A stretch of 64,000 nucleotides of DNA from Cyathus striatus. Its lineage: Eukaryota > Basidiomycota > Agaricomycetes > Agaricales > Nidulariaceae. This document shows positions 1-9,812 of this stretch, one piece after another. The stretch's first letter is position 1; every line of letters starts with the position of its first letter. The notes under the pieces are model-generated. The model ran no database searches. It saw nothing but the letters and a program-made list of their open reading frames with translations, and had not been told where the DNA came from. The translations under genes and the position numbers were made by a program. The stretch covers positions 434,001-498,000 of the forward strand of contig JAOVFP010000019.1 in NCBI GenBank assembly GCA_025738555.1, written 5' to 3'.

Positions 1-2
1 TT

Positions 3-377
3 CAGGTGGCCATCCAACTTGGCCTCATCGAGCCAGACCTGCATGCGGGGTCATCTTTCCTGGTGCACTCCGACAATCAAGGTGTGGTGGCAGTGGTGAA
101 CTCGGGCAGGTCGCGCAGCAGGAACACCAACAAGGTCCTCAAGAATATTTATGGACTGTTGGCCTCCTCTGGCATCTCACTCACAGCAGTGCATGTCCCG
201 AGTCGCCTCAATGTGTCCGATGCTCTCTCGCGGGGGACATTCCTGCCTTCCTTGCAGGTTTCCCCAGCGCCACCTTGCACATCGAGATCCCCCTCCCGCC
301 CCATTTCTCCCACCGCCTGTCCTCATGGTAATGCTGGCCCGTGCAATTCGTATCATGCCATCCTCACTCCCAGGTGA
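3..377 (+). CDS. Ngaro-element RNase H domain, C-terminal end (partial)
   Basis: This open frame enters from the left edge and ends at 377. It contains SDNQGVVAVVNSG, then IPSR/VPSR-N-VSDALSRG-like residues, the C-terminal hallmark of DIRS/Ngaro RNase H domains (the late Asp of 'VSDALS' is present). The minus-strand element at 3636-5300 has the same segment attached to a reverse transcriptase, so this is the tail of the RT-RNase H polyprotein. The final ~40 residues are Pro/Ser-rich and non-conserved. It overlaps the recombinase ORF in another frame, as is usual for these elements. The true start lies outside the window. Confidence 0.8.
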   Translation, partial: QVAIQLGLIEPDLHAGSSFLVHSDNQGVVAVVNSGRSRSRNTNKVLKNIYGLLASSGISLTAVHVPSRLNVSDALSRGTFLPSLQVSPAPPCTSRSPSRPISPTACPHGNAGPCNSYHAILTPR

Positions 378-1527
378 CTGGGTAGCAGAAACGGTAGCTG
401 CATTACAGCTGTTGCCCTCCCCTTTGCGCCCAGCATGCGCTTCCAACCAGCGCATTTTCCTCTGGAAGGGAGTGTGCACACCACCAGCTGCTGTCCTCCC
501 CATCCCGGTTCTACAGCATGTATGGGCCTTAGCTCTCGGTGCGTCACTAGACGAGAGCACCAATTATAGCACTGGTCTTCATAAGTTCCATGTTTTCTGT
601 GACGTGTTCTCCGTGCCTGAAGCCGACCACCTCCCTGCAGCCTTCCCCCTGCTCCACTCGTTCGCCCTATGGGCTGTCACGGACCCCAATCCAGTGGACC
701 CCCTCTTCGCTGATGGCACTGTGTTTGAGACAGTGTCCATCCCAACGATTCGAAAGTATCTGGCCGCCATCCGCGCATGGCACCTCGCGCAAGGTTGGCC
801 CCCTCCACTCTCTGACAAAGACCGCACCCGGCTTGAATTCTCGTTACGTGGGATGGCACGCATCCAAGGTGCGTCCCGCAGGTGCCCCCCACGCCCTCCA
901 ATCACGATTCCTATGCTACTCATGCTTCGCGCAGAGCTCTGCTTGGGGACGTCCTTCAATGCCTGCATATGGGCCATGGCGACGTCCGCCTTCTTTGGCC
1001 TTATGCGCTTTGGCGAGGTATCAGTACCCACCCGGGCGGCTTACTCCCCCGAACGCCACCTCTCTCGCTCTGCATGCAAGTTCCTCCTGGACGCCAATGA
1101 CTGCCCATATGTGCGCTTGCGACTCCCCCATGTGAAGACTGCGGCGCCAGGTGACTCACAGGACGTACTCCTTGTCGAGCAGTGCAGTCTGTGCCCAATG
1201 CTTGCCCTTCGCAACCTGGCGTTAGTTTCCCCAGCCGACAACTTGGACCCTCTGTTCTCCTGGCGTGATAGCCGCGGAGGCGTGCGTCCCATGGTCAAGA
1301 CAGTGGCAATGGCACACATCAACAGTATCCTGGCTAGTGGTGGCTGGGGGACTACCTTCGGCCACTCTTTCCGCATTGGCGGCGCGTCATTCTACTTGGC
1401 CACTGGTGTCAACCCAGAGGTAGTTCGCATCCACAGTCGTTGGCACTCCTTGGCCTATGAAGCTTACATCCGTGCCTTTGAGCAAATTGCATCAAGGCAC
1501 ATCGCGAATCGGACATTGGTTGGGTAG
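325..1527 (+). CDS. Ngaro-element tyrosine recombinase
   Basis: The recombinase inserts the element's circular DNA by tyrosine-mediated strand exchange. About 400 residues are open in one frame. Catalytic signatures are in the expected order: GLMRFGE (first Arg) near the middle, HSFR (the H-x-x-R box) about 55 residues from the end, an SRW motif (the His/Trp position), and YEAY with the nucleophilic Tyr near the C-terminus. An N-terminal helical SAM-like region includes FHVFCDVF and RKYLAAIRAWHLA. The frame is open further upstream (to 151), overlapping RNase H. The Met at 325 was chosen because homology with the minus-strand copy begins close to it; the exact start is uncertain. No internal stops, so it may encode active enzyme. 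Confidence 0.85.
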   Translation: MVMLARAIRIMPSSLPGDWVAETVAALQLLPSPLRPACASNQRIFLWKGVCTPPAAVLPIPVLQHVWALALGASLDESTNYSTGLHKFHVFCDVFSVPEADHLPAAFPLLHSFALWAVTDPNPVDPLFADGTVFETVSIPTIRKYLAAIRAWHLAQGWPPPLSDKDRTRLEFSLRGMARIQGASRRCPPRPPITIPMLLMLRAELCLGTSFNACIWAMATSAFFGLMRFGEVSVPTRAAYSPERHLSRSACKFLLDANDCPYVRLRLPHVKTAAPGDSQDVLLVEQCSLCPMLALRNLALVSPADNLDPLFSWRDSRGGVRPMVKTVAMAHINSILASGGWGTTFGHSFRIGGASFYLATGVNPEVVRIHSRWHSLAYEAYIRAFEQIASRHIANRTLVG

Positions 1528-1564
1528 GCTGCACAGGGTGCCGCAGTTGTGTTTTGTATTTGGG

Positions 1565-1666
1565 TGAGCGGCACACTCTGTATAGCGTCCAGGGCCAGTA
1601 AACTGACCCATACCCCAACCCCCACCAGCTAGTATTCACCATTGCGTAGTGCGAGACGTTGTTGGA
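1565..1666 (+). repeat. Ngaro split direct repeat B1
   Basis: This 102-bp unit starts 38 bp after the recombinase stop and begins TGAGCGGCACACTCTG. It is repeated directly at 2016-2117 with one substitution (GACG versus GACA near the end). A related but diverged unit is found in reverse at about 2290-2402, after the recombinase of the second element. Confidence 0.9.
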
Positions 1667-2015
1667 ATTAGCTAAGCTACCGGTCAACCCGAGCGCAGCC
1701 GGGCAAAACTGGTTGCAGCGTCCAACAAAAGCGGCAAACAGAGGCAAGCAGAAGTTTTTCTGCTGCTCTGCTGCTCACCACATTGACGCCGTATCGCACA
1801 AGCCAATTCACTCACTCGATCAGTAGTTCCCTGACCCGTAGTTATTTTCTTTACCCACCATCCCTCCCTCAATACATTCGTTGGCTGCATGTTAGCACTG
1901 ATCAGAGTTAAAGTATTGTTAAGACGCGAACACTTAAGTCATGCTCAGAGACATTACATAATCAACTGTGCTATGGTGAATACAAGCGAACCGCTACACA
2001 GAGTTCCCGCCCACC
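1667..2015 (+). repeat. Ngaro split direct repeat A2
   Basis: This segment between the two B repeats begins ATTAGCTAAGCTACC. Its first ~125 bp match, with differences, the reverse complement of 6798-6906, the 5' end (A1) of the minus-strand element. That assigns it as A2. No ORF of note lies in it. Confidence 0.75.
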
Positions 2016-2117
2016 TGAGCGGCACACTCTGTATAGCGTCCAGGGCCAGTAAACTGACCCATACCCCAACCCCCACCAGCTAGTATTCACCATTGCGTAG
2101 TGCGAGACATTGTTGGA
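2016..2117 (+). repeat. Ngaro split direct repeat B2 (element right end)
   Basis: Direct copy of 1565-1666 with one mismatch. Similarity stops after GTTGGA at 2117, taken as the right end of the element. The following 170 bp (2118-2290) separate it from the tail of the second element and hold no gene. Confidence 0.85.
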
Positions 2118-2439
2118 CCTCCTGACGTGCCGAAATTTGGTGCTTGTCACGCGTCATGAAGGCAACTGACGAAAGGTTTAGCTGTCACAAATTTAAAAAA
2201 TTCACCAACTTGGGATCGATCCAGCAGTTTCACAGCTTTTCGCTTAAATTTTCGTCCTGAGCACATTTAAACCCCATTTACAGCTAAGCTACTACGTTCC
2301 ACTGTGGTCTCACACTCGTTACGTCGCAGGGTGATAGCTAAGTAGGTTGGGGGGTATGGGTCAGGTTCTGACCCAGGACGCAAAAGGAGGTGCCGCTTAC
2401 CCGATTAAAACCATAAGACTGCGGCACCAAAGTGCAGCA

Positions 2440-3636
2440 TTACCCAACCAATGTTCGGTTTGCAATGTGTCTAGATGCAATTTGTTCAAAGGAGTGGATA
2501 TATGCTTCATAAGCAAGGGAGCGCCATCGGCCATGAAAGCGAACAATTTCAGGTGAGACACCTTTAGCCAGGTAGAAGGAGGCTCCGCCAATGCGAAATG
2601 AATGACCAAAGGCATTACCCCAGCCAGCATGGGTTAGAATACTATTGATGCGCATAAGTGCTGTTGTTTTGAGCATGGGGCGGCACTGGCCATAGCGATC
2701 ATGCCATGAAAATAGTGGGTCATGCCCATCTGCTGGCGAGACCAAGGTGAGATTGTAGAGTGCAAGGAGGGGGCAGACACCCTCCTGCGCTACTAAGATG
2801 ACTTCTTGAGATTCTCCCGGTGCAGCTGTCTTGGCATGTGGGAGCAGTAGGCGCACAAAAGGACGCCCATCATTATCATCCAGGTGGGAACAGGCATTGC
2901 GTGAAAGGTAGCGTTGTTTGGAGTAGGCAGCCCGTGAGGGTACGGATACTTCACCAAAACGGAGAAGGCCAAAAAAGGCCGATGTGCACATTGCCCAGAT
3001 GCACGCATCAAAGGAGTCAGATAGGGTAAGGGACGCTTGCAGGACACGCAGCATTGGCAACGTGATTGGAGGGCGCGGTGGGTGCTGGCGTGCTGTACCC
3101 TGTAACTTAGCCATGCCACGGAGAGAGAACTCAAGGCGTTCTCGATCACCTTCTGAGAGAGGGGGTGGCCAGCCTTGGGCCAGATGCCATGCACGCACTG
3201 CCGCCAGGTATTTTCACACTGTGGGTACTGATACCGTTTCAAACGTCGTTCCATCAGCGAAATGGGCATCTGCTGGGTCTGGGTCAGTGGTAGACCACAG
3301 TGCAAAGGAATGAAGGAGGGGGAAGGAGGCTGGAAGACGGTCTTCTTCTGGTACTGAGAACACATCACAGAACACATGAAATTTGCATAGGCCAGCACCA
3401 TAGTTGGTGCTATCATCTAGGGATGCACCAATGGCAATTGACCATGTGTGGAGGAGAATGGGAATTGGCAGGACTGGTAGGGAGGGAGTAGAGGCTCCTC
3501 GCCATAGGTATATGCGTTGCAATGATGGACAGGGAGGCCGGAGTGGCGAAGGCAAGAGCTGGAGCACCTCAACACGTTCCACAATAAAATGGGAGTTGTT
3601 TTCTGCAGGCACAAGGCGTGTGGCTACAGCAGGCAT
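2440..3636 (-). pseudogene. Ngaro tyrosine recombinase with premature stop
   Basis: The minus-strand reading is colinear with the recombinase of the first element: FHVFCDVF, KYLAAVRAWHLAQGW, GLLRFGE, HSFRIGGAS, GRWRS and YEAY all occur in order, ending at 2440. An in-frame TGA at 3214-3216 sits where the first element has CGA, so a C-to-T change is the likely cause. Everything on both sides is open in the same frame. The start was set at the Met ending at 3636, the first Met in the homologous region. The product would be cut to about 140 residues, lacking all catalytic residues. Confidence 0.85.
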
Positions 3637-5300
3637 CACAATGATATCAGTAGGGGGGCAAGGTGCAAAGGTAAAGGGAGAGGGGAGTGAGTGCATGCTG
3701 CCGAAAAACCCACCAAAAATGCTGGAATGTTTCCCTGAGATAGAGCATCGGAGACATTGTTTCGGCTGGGTATGTATTCTGCACGCAGGGATATGCCTGA
3801 GTGTGCTAGTAGGCCATAGATTTGCTTGAGAACACGATTGGTATTGCTGTTGCGTGACTGTCCAGAATTGACAACAGCCACGACACCCATGTTGTCGGAG
3901 CGCACTAGGAAGGAGGCCCCAGCATGGGCTTTGAACTGGATCAGGCAATGGTGGAGCGCAATGCATAGGCCAAGCTCGACTGCCACAGCTTTGGCCCAAC
4001 CAATGTCTAAAGCAAGTTTGGGACCAACCCGAACACCATTGGCATAGCGCCAAACTCCCCAGTGGCCTTGCACAACAACACCAATACCAAAGGATGAACT
4101 CGCATCGCCCCACCATTGTAAGTCGATGGGGGCAGGGTTGCACAGTGGGAGTGAGTTTGGTGATCCCTCCAAGATGAAACATACCCAGTCGAGATCGGCA
4201 CGAACTGAAGATGGAGTGTGTAGCTTGGCTTTGCGCGATGAGAAACTGTTTGCAAAACTGGCAATAGAGCGAAGGAATGGATGTGTGGGGCAGAAAATGG
4301 ACGAGGCATGGACAAGCTTCCCATGAAGGCTGGCTGTCTCCCTTGCCGAGAAGGTCGCTAGTGGTTGGGACCATTTTCGAATGAGCTGGAGAACAGCCTC
4401 CACTTTCTCTTGTGGCAACGCAACACACTTGGTGGCCAGGTCCCAGTCGTAACCAATGTAATGTTGCACTACAGCCAGTGAACGTGTTTTGCTTGCACTC
4501 CATGGAACCCCAAGGCCACCTGTGACCACAATGAACTCTGCTTCAGTCCAACAATCGGAAGGGAGCGCAATGACTAGAAAATCGTCCACCCATTTCAGGA
4601 TGAGACGATAGCCAGTCGCTTGGTAGATAGCGACAAGCATATCTGCAACACGACCAAAGACTCCAGCACTTGACGCAAGTCCAAAGCAAACAGCATGATC
4701 GACATACACTTTTCCCTTCCAGAACACACAGATGAAGTTCTGTTGTTGTGGGGAGACAGGAGTAATGCGGTATGCAGCTGAAATGTCGAAGGTGGCAGCA
4801 CGACACCCTGGCGGAAGCGAGAGTATGAGGGCAGATGCTCCAGAAAAACCACCCCAGGCAGTAGGGAATGCTGAGGAATCGATGAAGGAGTTGACAGAGG
4901 GCATGGACAGATCTGCATGAGGATACGATAAATCTTGTATCATGCGGAGAGTGGAGGAATGGGGCTTCGGAATTAGCCCAATGGGTGATGTCATAAAGGG
5001 GCCAATACAAGCTTCGAGCTCCTCTGGGGAGTAGGCTTGAGAGTAACGGCCTGCTGCTTGCTCCTCGCAGATATACTGGTCGACGAAGGTAGGATCGATA
5101 CGTGAGGATGTATGATTGTCGAAATAAACATGTGCGGCTCAGTGTGGCATTGATGCCAATGCTGAAACCGCTTTTGATCCCAGCTACAACATCCCTCCAA
5201 TCTTGGAGGAGGTCGAGGCGGGATAGTGTCCGCTCGATTGCTATGGCATCAAGCGGTGTGGTAATCCGACGAGGATCACCGGCTGGATGCGGGGCAACCA
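3636..5300 (-). pseudogene. Ngaro reverse transcriptase-RNase H
   Basis: A long open frame (3636 to about 5110) reads into the RT fingers (IGLIPKP, IQDLSYP), AATFDISAAYR, FGLASSAGVFGR and the catalytic KWVDDFL motif. RNase H follows, with WWGDASSSFG, AVAVELG, VRSDNMGVVAVVNSG and IPSRNNVSDALSQG. Upstream, the linker around WRDVVAGIKSGFSIG lies in another frame. The switch near 5120-5135 implies a one-base indel, so I call this broken. The recombinase frame follows at once, overlapping by a few bases at 3636. RT and RNase H residues themselves look preserved. Confidence 0.8.
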
Positions 5301-6725
5301 TAGGCTCCATGCGTGGTGCTTGCGCAGACGGAGCAGGCGTGGTGGTGGGAGCAGGAGGTGAAGGAGCACATAGATTCTTTGGCCCACCGGAAGCAGAAGG
5401 GGTTCCCATTTGGGCCCTTGAGGCTGTTGGGGTGCTTCGAATCAGCAAGCAATGCAGCGACGGGACGACCTGCGCGAGTTTGGGAGGCCGAGCAATCCTT
5501 CGGAAAGTGCCCGGTCTCCCCGCATCGAAAGCACAGAGAAGCAGAGGCTCCCGCCATCTGGCGTGGGCGCTTCGACGGAGACTCGGGTGCATGTGAGAAC
5601 GAGTGAGGGGCGGAGCGTTTGAGGGAGAACTGGGGAACGGCTAATGCAGCTGCTGCAGCTGCAGTCTTCGCTACCATGGCCTGGTTGGCACACAGTTGCA
5701 GTGTGGCCGTGTCCAGTGTGGACAGGTCGTAGCGGGAGTCCATAGTGGCAGCTTCCTGCTGGTGGATGTCATACGCCAAAGTGATGGGCCATGAGTCAGC
5801 CTCCACACCCTGGCGGCACCCAAGTTTGAGTACGATGGCTTGGTGGGCAAGCAGGGCATCTGCATGGTCGTTACCATGGAAGTGGCGGGTGCGAGTGATG
5901 TGGATGGAGGAGGCATCCATCCATTTGAGCGACGTGATGTTGTGTTCGCCGGAACGGTCAGTGGTCTTGGCAGTGAGGCCATTGGCTGTGATAACCATGG
6001 CCTCCTCTCCTCGCAAAGCTTTGAGGCGGGCAGCTTTGGAGAGGGCCGAGTACAGAACGTAGGCATAAGCCTCGAAGGCTGCATCGACACGGGGTGGGAT
6101 GGCTGGTAGACGAGTAGTTAGAAACGGGTATGCAGGACGGGAACGGAAAACGTGGACGGGAAAACGGTACGCGACGAACGCAATGCGGCGGATGTGTTCA
6201 AGGCAACACGCGGGTACAGGAAAACAGGCGGGTATGGGAAAACAGGCGGGTGTGGGAAAATGGGCGAGGAAAGGAGGTGGTGTACTCACCACTGTCTAGT
6301 GCATCTACTTTAAACCCCGGTGTAATGGCCGCGATCGACATTTTCTTGGGAGGATTGCGGGCTGGTGTGAAAGCCACGAGAGTGGCCTCACTGGCCACCA
6401 TGCTGAATTGCGGTATTGAGTGCTCAGCTGTGAGCGCGCGAGCGTTGGCGCTCGCAAGTGCTGCCTCGAGCGCTAGAATTCTGGCAGCATCTCCCAGTGG
6501 TGCCGTGGGTTGCATTGGTGTCACAGAGGGTATCACTGGAGGGTGCTGGGTCGTACCATTGCCCTCAGCTTCTGCTGTGGGAACCTGCTGAGTCACGGAA
6601 TCAAGAATCACTGGATTTTCGATCCCATCAGGGGCGCTAGTGGGGTTAGGTGCTGCCTGAGAGGTATTCGGAGTTGCCAAACTGTTCGTGGTATTGATAC
6701 CGTGCAAGTTGGTCATTGTTGGCAA
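5276..6725 (-). CDS. Ngaro gag-like nucleocapsid protein, one intron
   Basis: Exon 1 runs 6725-6290 and exon 2 6102-5276. The 187-nt intron (6289-6103) has a GTGAGT donor and a CTACCAG acceptor, and joining keeps the frame (FKVDALDS to AIPPRVDAAFE). The C-terminal half holds a CCHC zinc knuckle, CFRCGETGHFPKDC (C-x2-C-x4-H-x4-C), followed by a second Cys/His-rich cluster (CSFTSCSHHHACSVC). This is typical of RNA-binding nucleocapsid. The N-terminus is Thr/Pro/Asn-rich, then LEAALASANARALTAEHS, a possible coiled coil. The 3' end overlaps the pol frame, as in related elements. No stop was seen in the spliced reading. Confidence 0.7.
6215..6275 (-). repeat. short tandem repeat inside the gag intron
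   Basis: Three to four imperfect copies of a ~16-bp unit (plus strand: GGGAAAACAGGCGGGT-like) fill the middle of the inferred gag intron. They make the unspliced frames look like Pro/Phe/Thr repeats, which are not real protein. Confidence 0.7.
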
Positions 6726-6797
6726 GAAATACTAGCAGGGCTATTTTTACAGTATGAAAATTCGGAACTGGCAGAGAAAAACTCGTGTGATGAGTTG

Positions 6798-6906
6798 GCG
6801 GTATGAGGCAGAGGAGCAAACTTCTTGTTTGCCTATGTTTGCCGCCTCAGTGAACGCTGCGACCGGCTTGTCCCAGCTGTGCTGGGAAGCTGGTAGCTTA
6901 GCTAAT
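6798..6906 (-). repeat. Ngaro split repeat A1 (5' end of second element)
   Basis: The reverse complement begins ATTAGCTAAGCTACC and matches the start of A2 at 1667 with scattered differences. This marks the 5' terminus of the minus-strand element. The remaining ~70 bp to the gag ATG at 6725 is leader. Confidence 0.7.
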
Positions 6907-7072
6907 AACTCATCATGTACGTATTGAATTTCTATGAGATAAACACACACATTTGATAAATATGCCGAAATTTTTTGCGCGTCACACTGTACTTCCCAGT
7001 TGACGAAATGTCTCACTGGTTGAGCCTGTCACGCTTCTTGAGGGGTGCCGATCTATTCGAATTGATACAGTA

Positions 7073-8119
7073 CAGTTGGGGTCATGCAAACACCACCAAC
7101 TTTTTTGGTTGATTTTTTCCCGCACCCACAATGCCTTCTGGCCTCCGAAAACCATCAGAATAGCATATTTCGAGGGTTTGCTTTTGATTTCCACGAGCCA
7201 ATTTCGCTCAAACTGATTTTTTGCATTTTTGACCCAAAAATTTGGCCATTGCCGAAAAAAACAGGTAAAATCTCGAAAAAATCATTTTCGGCATCCTTTC
7301 ATTAATCTAGTTATGATTCCGTAAAAATAATTCCCACCAGAGTACCGGTTCCAGCACTAAAAAATGGCTAAGCAACTGGCCATACCTATAGTATACACTA
7401 TGAAAAATGCCCTAAAATCCTTTAAAATGTATTAAATCTTGCTCAAATAGTTTATTGAGTAACATTGTGGTAGAAGCAGCAGAAATCTAAAACTTTTGTA
7501 GATTACAAGTGAATACTATACTATTAAAGATATATGTAACCAAGTAGTATCATATACTAATTGCTACAAACTTTAAAGTAACATTAGACAAACTATTTAA
7601 TTCTTGACAAGTCATAGATTCATTATAAATACTATGTTGATGAGAACTTGTAACATTGATTCAATTTTGAACTTTGAGGTACCCATCAAAGATATCAAAG
7701 CGCACGCACCAGGCTGACAGACTTGGTCAGCAACCTCTAATGTGTCAGCATGATGTGTGTCCTTTGTTTGGCAGTTACTTTAGAAATACTTGTTAGGGCA
7801 TACTTATTATGTATGTATGTAGTTATAAATTTGAGTAGTTTTGAGCCAAAAATTGGGTTTCCTGAGACTTGTCAGTTCCCTCCTATACCATAATAGGTTC
7901 GTGATACAGTCCGCAGCCTGACTCAGGTAGATTTAGACCCTGTAACATGTCAATTTTTTGGTCAAAAATTTTGGCCAACCCATTTTCTCGTGGGAATTTT
8001 CCGAAAACATCGTTTTCGGACGTTTCTGAGATTGCTGATTCTGAATCTGAAGTCAGTTTGTGCCCAAAAATTCGCATTGTCGAGATATAAAATTGGTGGT
8101 GTTTGCGTGACCTCAACTG
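7073..8119. mobile_element. Tc1/mariner-like non-autonomous element (MITE-like)
   Basis: Two nearly identical ~27-bp terminal inverted repeats begin CAGTTGGGGTCATG (left) and, reversed, CAGTTGAGGTCACG (right). TA dinucleotides at 7071-7072 and 8120-8121 flank the element. A CAGT start and TA duplication are hallmarks of the Tc1/mariner/pogo group. The 1,047-bp AT-rich interior shows no transposase; beyond the perfect ends the subterminal 200 bp on each side share only short words such as CCAAAAATTT and TTTTCGG. It is therefore a deletion derivative or MITE mobilised in trans. Confidence 0.8.
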
Positions 8120-8280
8120 TATACTAGATGGAACTCACCAGCCTATCACATGGCTACCACGTGGCACCAAACAAGAACTGGCGTGGTCATGACGGCTTGA
8201 CCTCGAGCCTCCCACCTTGCTCTTGCTCCCTCAGCGTGCTCCCTCTCATCTAAGCCTCTCTGTTATACCTTTCACTTTAG

Positions 8281-9270
8281 ATGCAGTTTCATTTTCCACC
8301 CGAGGTTGAGGATGAGATATTTCGGTGGGTTATCTACAGCCACCCATATCGTCGCACAGATGCGCGCTTGGCAACTGTTTCCAAACGAGTGCAAAAATGG
8401 TAAGATATATTTTGGTTATCATAATACGTATATACTGTATAGTTCACTGAATTCTAGAAAAGTGTAGAGCCAATCCTATACGAAACTCTTAAGTTTGGTG
8501 TATCCAGCATCTATGACTTTACGAGAAAGTTAATAGAAGACCTCCCCCGGAAAATTTCGCTCTTCAACGTCGCTCTACAATCTAAGCCCAAAACATTTTT
8601 TCAGGATAACGTCAAAAATGTTTGTTTCTTGGGCAAGGAAGTCTCCAGGCAGTTTACTCTGCGTGTGCTTTCTGTGTGCTCCGGGATCCAGCACCTGGCG
8701 ATTTGGTCGGAACATGCTGACACGGCTATTTGGGAGCGTATCACGGCTCAACCACTTCGCTCCCTAGAATCAACCTTCGATGCGCTACGCATGTTATCCA
8801 AGTTGGGACGAGAGCTTCCTCATGTAACATATCTAACCCTAGAACCACTCTTCGTCAGTGCGCAACATGAAATACCAGCGACCGGGATTAAAATGCTTCC
8901 TGCACTTACATATGTTGCAATGGCAGTCGGAAAATCCACTGGAGTGGTATTGAGCAATCTCAAAATTCTTATCCAGAATGCCAAACACCTTAGGACCATT
9001 GTCATATTCGTTGACTACGACTTGGTGTCGCGTATTACGATTAATAACCGGGTTACGAAATGGAAAGCCCTGGACTCAAGGATTGTAGTACTGAATTCGC
9101 CGGAAGATGCGGAGCCTATTGAAATATGGCAGGAAAGGATAGAAAGCGGGAAAGTCAATATTGATGAATGGCACTGGGATGAAGACTCAATATCGTACTC
9201 TTCGCGGTATAGCGATGAACTGGACAGTGATGAATTAGACGAAGATCTATCTAGTGACTCAGGCTACTAA
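8281..9270 (+). CDS. F-box-like hypothetical protein
   Basis: Two exons, 8281-8399 and 8463-9270. The 63-nt intron has a GTAAGA donor and AAAAG acceptor and keeps frame across a split TG|T codon, giving 308 residues. The N-terminus (FPPEVEDEIFRWVIYSHPYRR, then LATVSKRVQ) has the shape of the F-box-like module common in Agaricomycetes. VEPILYETL follows, and then alternating hydrophobic segments resembling degenerate leucine-rich repeats. The C-terminal ~45 residues are Asp/Glu/Ser-rich. No enzyme motif was seen. By analogy it could be a substrate adaptor, but that is inference. Confidence 0.65.
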
Positions 9271-9298
9271 CATAATATGTATCTTACGCTTACAATGA

Positions 9299-9809
9299 CA
9301 CGGCGGGTTTTTTGCTGTCATGTAGCGATCGGAACTGGCCTGTCCTTGGTACTGTCATGTAGAAAAACAGTCACGCATGTCACATGAAATTGAACGGTTC
9401 ATTGATTGATGGAGAACAAAGCACAGGGGGCAGTAAGTCTAGACATCATTAGAAATTAAGAAATATTATATATACATGGCATTAGTGTGTTCTATATGTA
9501 ATAATAATATAGTAAATACAATACAGCAGCACTATGGCTACATATTCTTTTTTTTTTTTGTGTTGCACAACTGTGAAAAGAGAATTGTGAGCCATATTAA
9601 AATATTACGTAACTGACTCGTCTCCCCTGACTAGTCCCTCATCCTAGTTTGCCTTTAAGAGTCTCGGGTCACGTGATATTTTCCTTTGTTCTTCAGCAGA
9701 ATTCGAATCAGTTCAATTAAGGGTGACCGTCGTGACTACTTCTGGTACATGACAGCTCCTAGTACAGGCCAACCCCCGATCGTTACATGACAGCAAAAAA
9801 CCCGCCGTG
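9299..9809. mobile_element. CACTA-type non-autonomous element (MITE)
   Basis: Inverted ends begin CACGGCGGGTTTTTTGCTG and extend, with differences, for about 60 bp. A 3-bp TGA duplication flanks both sides (9296-9298 and 9810-9812). CAC-starting ends with a 3-bp duplication are typical of the CACTA/EnSpm superfamily. The motif TGTCATGTA recurs near both ends in mirrored orientation, as expected of subterminal transposase sites. The 511-bp element has no coding capacity and sits 28 bp beyond the stop codon of the preceding gene. Confidence 0.75.
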
Positions 9810-9812
9810 TGA

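Larger units (their letters stand above)
1..2117 (+). mobile_element. Ngaro-type (DIRS-order) retrotransposon, 3' part
   Basis: The window opens inside a tyrosine-recombinase retrotransposon. In order it shows the end of an RNase H domain, an overlapping tyrosine recombinase ORF, and a right end built as B1 (1565-1666), A2 (1667-2015), B2 (2016-2117). B1 and B2 are 102-bp direct repeats with one visible mismatch. The start of A2 is similar to the 5' end of the second, minus-strand element (around 6798-6906). This A...B-A-B split-direct-repeat layout is known for Ngaro elements, which integrate by recombinase rather than DDE integrase. The left part (A1, gag, RT) lies outside the window. The ORFs here look intact, so this copy is younger than its neighbour. 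Confidence 0.85.
2290..6906 (-). mobile_element. second Ngaro-type retrotransposon, degenerate
   Basis: Read on the minus strand from 6906 this element has an A1-like terminus, a gag-like gene with an intron and zinc knuckle, RT-RNase H, and a tyrosine recombinase with a premature stop. A B1-like segment (2402 down to about 2290) follows. It is clearly related to, but diverged from, the element at 1-2117 and lies tail to tail with it. A second A2-B2 block after B1 was not found, so its 3' end looks truncated. Frame breaks in pol and the nonsense codon in the recombinase indicate an inactive copy. Flanks at about 2127-2190 and 6961-7030 share an imperfect direct similarity of unknown meaning. 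Confidence 0.8.

Noticed and set aside
177..1376. Minus-strand ORFs opposite the Ngaro recombinase
   Set aside because: Shadows of the recombinase reading; catalytic motifs lie only on the plus strand.
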